From the NCBI GenBank assembly GCA_020747065.1, contig JAGMVK010000027.1:496001-560000 (forward strand): a DNA stretch of 64,000 nt, read 5' to 3'. Below, piece after piece: positions 59,512 to 64,000 of the stretch. Every line of letters begins with the position of its first letter. Position 1 is the stretch's first letter. The notes under the pieces are model-generated. The model was not told where the DNA came from, did not search any database, and worked only from the letters and a program-made list of their open reading frames with translations. Both the position numbers and the translations under genes were made by a program. Origin of the DNA: Cadophora sp. MPI-SDFR-AT-0126 (Eukaryota; Ascomycota; Leotiomycetes; Helotiales; Ploettnerulaceae).

Positions 59512-59860
59512 GATCGATAATTAACTCGATCCTATCGAGCGTCTTTTTGGTTCGAGAAGGGCACAATCTCCGTGTTTGATAGCGGGGTACGCTGTGGTGT
59601 GAAATGTTGGTACTGTACTTGATTATACGTGCAAGCTGACGGGTGTATTATGGTTACCGGTCGCTTACTGCAGCACATATTTCCGGTGCATCTAGGGGCG
59701 CTTACAGGTATTGGAGTTCTTGATTGGGGTGCAATATACAATTGCTGAGCAGATAGATTGTCTCTGTAAGAAAGCAAGTCTATCGTCAGAAACAGCTGGT
59801 CTAGTATTGTAGGAAGTGTGGGCAACCCTGATATTGACAAGACTGGAACTTTGGAGCACC
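59512..59860. promoter_or_regulatory. Shared promoter of P450-3 and SDR-2
   Basis: 349 bp between divergent starts. Holds TCGCTTACTGC at 59661-59671, identical to a word in the PKS promoter at 36865-36875, and a second CGCTTAC about 40 bp further on. Confidence 0.45.
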
Positions 59861-60721
59861 ATGGGAACCACCACTTGGCTAGTGACAGGCACCACTTCAG
59901 GCAAGCTGTGATGCACCTTCGAAATTCCTTTGCTGACAAACGCGCGTAGGGATTGGTCGCGGATTAGTCGAAACTCTTCTTGCAAGGCCCGACACGACCG
60001 TGATCGCTTGTGTCCGAGACTTACTCGCCGCACTAGCAAAGTCCCTCTCCTCCATCCCAGTCGCAGCCAACACAAAACTCATTACCGCCAAGGTCGACTC
60101 GTGGTCCGACACAGACGCCTTGGATGCAATTGCCTCTCTTCAAACCGACCATGGCATCACAACCATCGACTTCGTTGTGGCCAACGCAGGCATAATGGCA
60201 GATATGGACCCGGTCATCCAAGTCTCCCCACAGTCCATGAGAGACTCTTTCCAAATTAACACTATCGCGCCCCTACTTTTATTTCGTGCAACCCTCCCGC
60301 TCTTGCTCAGCTCCCAGAGCGGCGACCCTCGTTTCATCTTGATCGGTTCGCTCGGAGCTAGTATTACCCTCGGACCCAAAGCTGGCTGTCCCTTGGCCGC
60401 ATATGGATCTACGAAAGCTGCTTCGCATTATGTAGTCAGTGAGATTCATTCCGAGCATGGAAAGAATATCATAGCTTGGGTCTTCCATCCTGGATTGGTC
60501 GATACGCAGATGGGGAGGAGATTCTCCGAGGCATCTGGTTATCCACTTTTTACAGTTCAGCAGTGCGTCGATATGTTTCTTGAGCAGGTACGTTAATGTT
60601 GAAATAGGCATGTAACTATGGAAGTTGCTAATTCTGTTTGATATTGGAGGCTGAGAAGTCAACCAAAGAGACTCATGGTGGCCTTTTCATTGGTTATAAC
60701 GGCAAAGAAGTACCCTGGTGA
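59861..60721 (+). CDS. Short-chain dehydrogenase/reductase (SDR-2), NorA/Nor-1-like
   Basis: SDR of 249 residues. Exons are 59861-59900, 59950-60587 and 60650-60721. The first intron uses a GC donor: 'TCAG|GCAAGC ... GCGTAG|GG', and the join gives the nucleotide motif 'TGTTSGIGRGLV'; no GT donor restores it. Other motifs are 'VANAGIM', 'LIGSLGAS' and the YxxxK pair 'YGSTK'. The third exon supplies the ending 'HGGLFIGYNGKEVPW', common in the fungal reductase group around norsolorinic-acid reductase (Nor-1). It probably reduces a ketone of the intermediate. Its sequence differs clearly from SDR-1. Divergent from P450-3. Confidence 0.9.
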
Positions 60722-61086
60722 TATTCTCGAATATGGGAGACCTTTGGGAACACTAAACACAAACTCGATTGGAAATCACGATACAAATGGCTCTTCTCTA
60801 TTCATTTTGAGCAAAGAAAAGAATTCCACCATCTTTCCGAAACATAATGATTGTGATTCGATTCTTGAAAGCTGCGATTTGATGGCCGCATATGCCCCTT
60901 GATCTATTGCATGCTTGTCGAATTACTGTTTTTTTGCATGGGCCACTCTTATACGAAATACTAAAGATATAATGTTTACAAAAATGCGCTCCAATGGCTA
61001 CTAAAAACCGTCGTTTTTCAAAAAATTCAACAATTTCGTGATCCTTGGATCAATCAAGGGCCAATCAACCTCCTGTCTCGTAGACC
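60722..61086. other. Convergent 3' intergenic region
   Basis: 3' flanks of SDR-2 and P450-4; no feature seen. Confidence 0.5.
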
Positions 61087-63016
61087 CTAGTTTCGAACTA
61101 TAACCCGTAATCCCTTGCTGCCTTTCATAGGTTTGGGAGTGACATAGTCTCGTACTGGGTCGATGTCACGATAACGCAAAGTGTCGTACAATTCCAACGT
61201 GGGCCCGTCTTGGCCATTGTACAAATCATAATTGAGAAAAAGGCTTCCCAGAATCATAACAAGTTCTCGCCGAGCGAGTGCCATGCTATCAGTAGTCAGT
61301 TAAGCATTGGTTCAGATGTCGGTACCGGAACAGTTGTCACTACTTACCCTATACATCCTCGGGCACCACGGGAAAAGCCCACAAAGCCCTTGGCAATTTC
61401 AGGCTGTTCAAGCCATCGCTCCGGGCGGAATTGGTACGGATTGTCAAACGCGTCCTGGTTAAAATGGCTGCTGATAGCCGAGATTGCATAGATAGTTCCA
61501 GGAGGCACGGTGTACGTCTTCCCTTGCCGCTTGTTGGTGTAGATAATGGGCTCCTCTGGTGACACTCGAACTTGTCGGTGCATAGCTCCTGGATGGACGC
61601 GAATAGTCTCGTTGATGACAGCGTTCAGATAATGAAGTTGGTCAAGCTGGGCAAAGGTGGGAATTCCATGCCTATCAGTGACAACAGATGCCAGTTCTTG
61701 CCGGATCTTCTGCAGTATGTCTGGATGAGCCAAGATCTGGAAGATTGCCGAGGTTAGTGTGTATGCAGTGGTGTTCTCTCCTGCGAAGACTACAAGTTGC
61801 GCTTCGCTAGTCAATCTGTGATCGGCCTTCTCCTCCGCTGGTAGTGAGCTGCTCAAGATACCTCCGAATATGCTGTTCTTGGCTCGGTCGGGATCTGTGC
61901 TCTCTCGTATTTCTCTGACTTTGTTGATCCACCACTGCAAAGAGACCGCACTCGTGAGTAATAGACATGTCGAAGATGTGGAAGGAGTCTTACGTCTTTT
62001 CGATCAACGAACTGGCTCAGAGCCGGGTTCATCTTTTTTGCTAACCAGCCTGGCGTTGACACAGCCAATCCCGCTAGCCACGGCACTGCCGCGAAGATGT
62101 GTGTCATGTCAAGCAGGACTCCACTCGCTGCAAAATAGGATCGACCGAAATCGGGCTGATCGAGAAACCTAAAGGACTCGCCAAATGCATGCAGGGTGAC
62201 GATGTCGCTGGCACAAGCAATCATCATGTGGTGAAGCTCAACAACCTCATGACTGCGGCCAAAATCGTGGAGTCGAGCAAGCATTCGTTCTACATGATCA
62301 CGTAGGCTTGGCTCCATTCTCCGTACACTCGCATTGGAGAAAAATGAGCTGAGTGCATTGCGGCGTTGGCGATGGACGTCGTGTTTCTCAGTTGCAACGA
62401 TAGATCCAGGCGCTATGAGATATAAGCCCCACGATCACGGCAGCCTTACTGAATTGAATACTCACTTCCAGCTCTCAAAGCGACAAAATCAGGTTTATCG
62501 GTCTTTCTGCCAGAGTTTGGGTAAAGTATGTCAATGAACTCTGGATCGTCGAAGTGCACCTCATTAGGGCCTATCCGCACAATGGGTCCTACAATTGAAC
62601 ATGAGCCTGGCAAATACAGCTCCGAAGGGAAGGTTTGAATACCATATTTCTTGTGCATCTTGTCGATGGCGCGGAAAAATTGCCCATCTTTGACGATTTC
62701 ATAATAAGTCTCGTACCATCCCGTGAGAGCTGTTTCCAAGATCAGCGATCTGAATACTTACAGATACTAAATGAACGCACCTGCAAGATTATCACCCGGA
62801 ATCAAAGCCAGAGGGGATAAGTATACTGGCACACGTTAGCCTATTGGTATGTGCGTAAGGTCTAAGATGCTTACGTCGATATATCCCCAGACCAATTACA
62901 TATAAGATGTTTATGAACAATACACAGCACAAGAGTGTGCCGATAGTTGTTGAATCTGCCAATGCAGAAAGGTTGGTCATCCACTTAACGTCAGTCATCG
63001 GATACATGTTTGACAT
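61087..63016 (-). CDS. Cytochrome P450 (P450-4), trichodiene-oxygenase-like group
   Basis: P450 of 551 residues in six minus-strand exons: 63016-62875, 62825-62781 (45 nt), 62729-62466, 62412-61994, 61934-61348 and 61285-61087. Phases agree and the joins restore 'GIYRLYLSPLALIPGDNLAA' at the membrane hinge and 'GARGCIGMALARREL' at the heme. Motifs: anchor 'GTLLCCVLFINILYVIGLGI', 'HRQRRNALSSFFSNASV' (C-helix), 'VFAGENTTAYTLT' (I-helix, Asn replacing the usual Glu/Asp-Thr surroundings only partly), 'NETIR' (ExxR), 'FRPERW', heme 'FSRGARGCIG'. The N-terminal and C-helix blocks resemble the fungal group that includes trichodiene oxygenase, a family label that does not by itself imply the same substrate. 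Confidence 0.92.
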
Positions 63017-63441
63017 CGTGATCAAAGATAGTCAAACTCTGGAAAGAGAAGCTTTTGCAGGAACTTGACGCGACTAGCGTTGAAAATAGGGACATGGTGA
63101 GATTGAGCGAGCATGCTGTAATCAACACGAGATTGTTTATACCGAGGCGCTAGGTGAATTTGCTTACATTCCACATTTTGTATGCTGACTAAACTCATTT
63201 CGGTTTCGCTGTTACTCGTGTCAAAATTGATGGACATGGAAATATTTTATGGCCGCCTACTTGTAGAAGTTTATTTTGACAGACTCATAGGATGCCTTTA
63301 GAGGGCCTAGGTGCTAATCCAAAATTTCATATGAGCAAGTGGGATTATTGGCAAATATTGTCCCGAAGTACATTGCCTTATATGTCTTCGGGCATTCTTG
63401 CCTGATCTGGCTGGTGTAAAATAGAGCCCGCATAACAAAAT
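63017..63441. other. Intergenic between P450-4 and the hydrolase gene
   Basis: P450-4 promoter and hydrolase 3' flank; no gene seen. Confidence 0.5.
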
Positions 63442-64000
63442 CTATATCGTACTCGCGAATGTACCATCAATTACAGAGCCATAAAATCCGAGCATTTCAT
63501 TGATGGTCTCTTCATATCCTTCCCCAGCCAGAACACCCAGATGTCCCTTACCCTCTACGATGTATATTCTTTTCCTGCAATGTAGACTATCGAATGCGGC
63601 CTTTTGATGTTCAGGAAGAGACATGTTGTCCAATGCTGGCGTGACCATCATGACAGGCGTCTCGTCTAAGAGCTCCTCCATGAGATTCTGGGGTCTGAAT
63701 AGTGCCAACTTCAAAAATGTTTGCATCGTGATCTTGTCTCGAAAGCTAGGATGGCCTCTTTCTGATGCCAATTCCATCAATGCTTTTGCTTCAAGACCTC
63801 CTTGCCCCCCAGAACCAGCATATCCTGCGGGGTTCTCGCCGTTGACATCGAATGGCTGCAATGTAAACGGCGGGTTGCCACGTAACTGCGACTGACGGTC
63901 TTTGCTGACACTGTTGAGAACTGACCGCCGCTTATCAGGTCTAATGAACCTGAAGATGGGCGCTACCATGATGACGCCTGCTACGCGTTTATCGATTGCT
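63442..64000 (-). CDS. Alpha/beta hydrolase, C-terminal part (possible polyketide transferase/hydrolase), runs off right edge
   Basis: The last 185 residues or so of an alpha/beta hydrolase read in one frame from the window edge to the stop at 63442. Visible are 'DKRVAGVIMVAPIF', the strand before 'PALDNMS' that should carry the catalytic Asp, and 'VEGKGHLGVL' with the catalytic His. The nucleophile elbow (GxSxG) is outside the window, so catalysis cannot be fully judged. The pattern 'AGYAGSGGQGGLEA' and overall layout recall fungal cluster hydrolases of the polyketide-transferase type (as in the fumagillin pathway), but this subgroup is a guess. If part of the cluster, it is a candidate for releasing or transferring the polyketide, since the PKS has no release domain. 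Confidence 0.75.
   Translation of the reverse strand, partial: AIDKRVAGVIMVAPIFRFIRPDKRRSVLNSVSKDRQSQLRGNPPFTLQPFDVNGENPAGYAGSGGQGGLEAKALMELASERGHPSFRDKITMQTFLKLALFRPQNLMEELLDETPVMMVTPALDNMSLPEHQKAAFDSLHCRKRIYIVEGKGHLGVLAGEGYEETINEMLGFYGSVIDGTFASTI

Noticed and set aside
59861..59960. GT donor at GTGATG for the first SDR-2 intron
   Set aside because: It breaks the frame of the cofactor motif; only the GC donor restores it.
1..64000. CRISPR arrays, bacterial operons, insertion sequences, rRNA
   Set aside because: None seen; gene structure is eukaryotic and no terminal inverted repeats or transposase were recognised.

Overview
The window is nuclear DNA of a filamentous ascomycete (Pezizomycotina). 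Evidence: many short spliceosomal introns (about 45-110 nt, GT-AG with one likely GC-AG), a Tra1 gene of fungal type, an AA11 chitin LPMO, a DUF3433 membrane protein, and a large secondary-metabolite gene cluster. I cannot place it to class or species from sequence alone.

Left part (1-24,340), mostly not cluster-like: the N-terminal two thirds of tra1 (minus, running off the left edge); a gene-poor stretch of about 6.5 kb whose only recognisable content is a broken DUF3433 copy (about 8,424-9,190, minus); a secreted AA11 LPMO with an X278-type tail (14,078-15,352); a type I Baeyer-Villiger monooxygenase (16,422-18,243); a Yih1/IMPACT-type translation regulator (18,613-19,582); and an intact DUF3433 membrane protein (about 20,204-24,339).

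Right part (24,728-64,000), a biosynthetic gene cluster that runs off the right edge. From left to right: AusD-type methyltransferase; P450-1; a 2,558-aa highly-reducing-type PKS (KS-AT-DH-cMT-degenerate KR-ACP, no ER, no release domain); a free-standing methyltransferase resembling the cMT domain of non-reducing PKSs; a 14-TM-type MFS exporter; BAHD acyltransferase 1; an AUH-like enoyl-CoA hydratase; a bANK (basic region plus ankyrin, TOXE-like) transcription factor; SDR-1; a secreted berberine-bridge-type FAD oxidase; P450-2; BAHD acyltransferase 2; a secreted GMC oxidoreductase; P450-3; SDR-2; P450-4; and the C-terminal part of an alpha/beta hydrolase. Four P450s, two flavoenzymes, two SDRs, two acyltransferases and two free methyltransferases around one PKS indicate a heavily oxidised and acylated polyketide or polyketide hybrid. 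Three adjacent pairs are divergent over 290-450 bp promoters.

The most unusual points are the PKS ketoreductase, which has lost both its cofactor loop and its catalytic Tyr/Asn; the pairing of a highly-reducing-type PKS with a non-reducing-type C-methyltransferase in trans; and the TOXE-type pathway regulator. I do not recognise the product. Exon borders were inferred by reading frame, splice consensus and family conservation; no search was run, and residue numbers are approximate.
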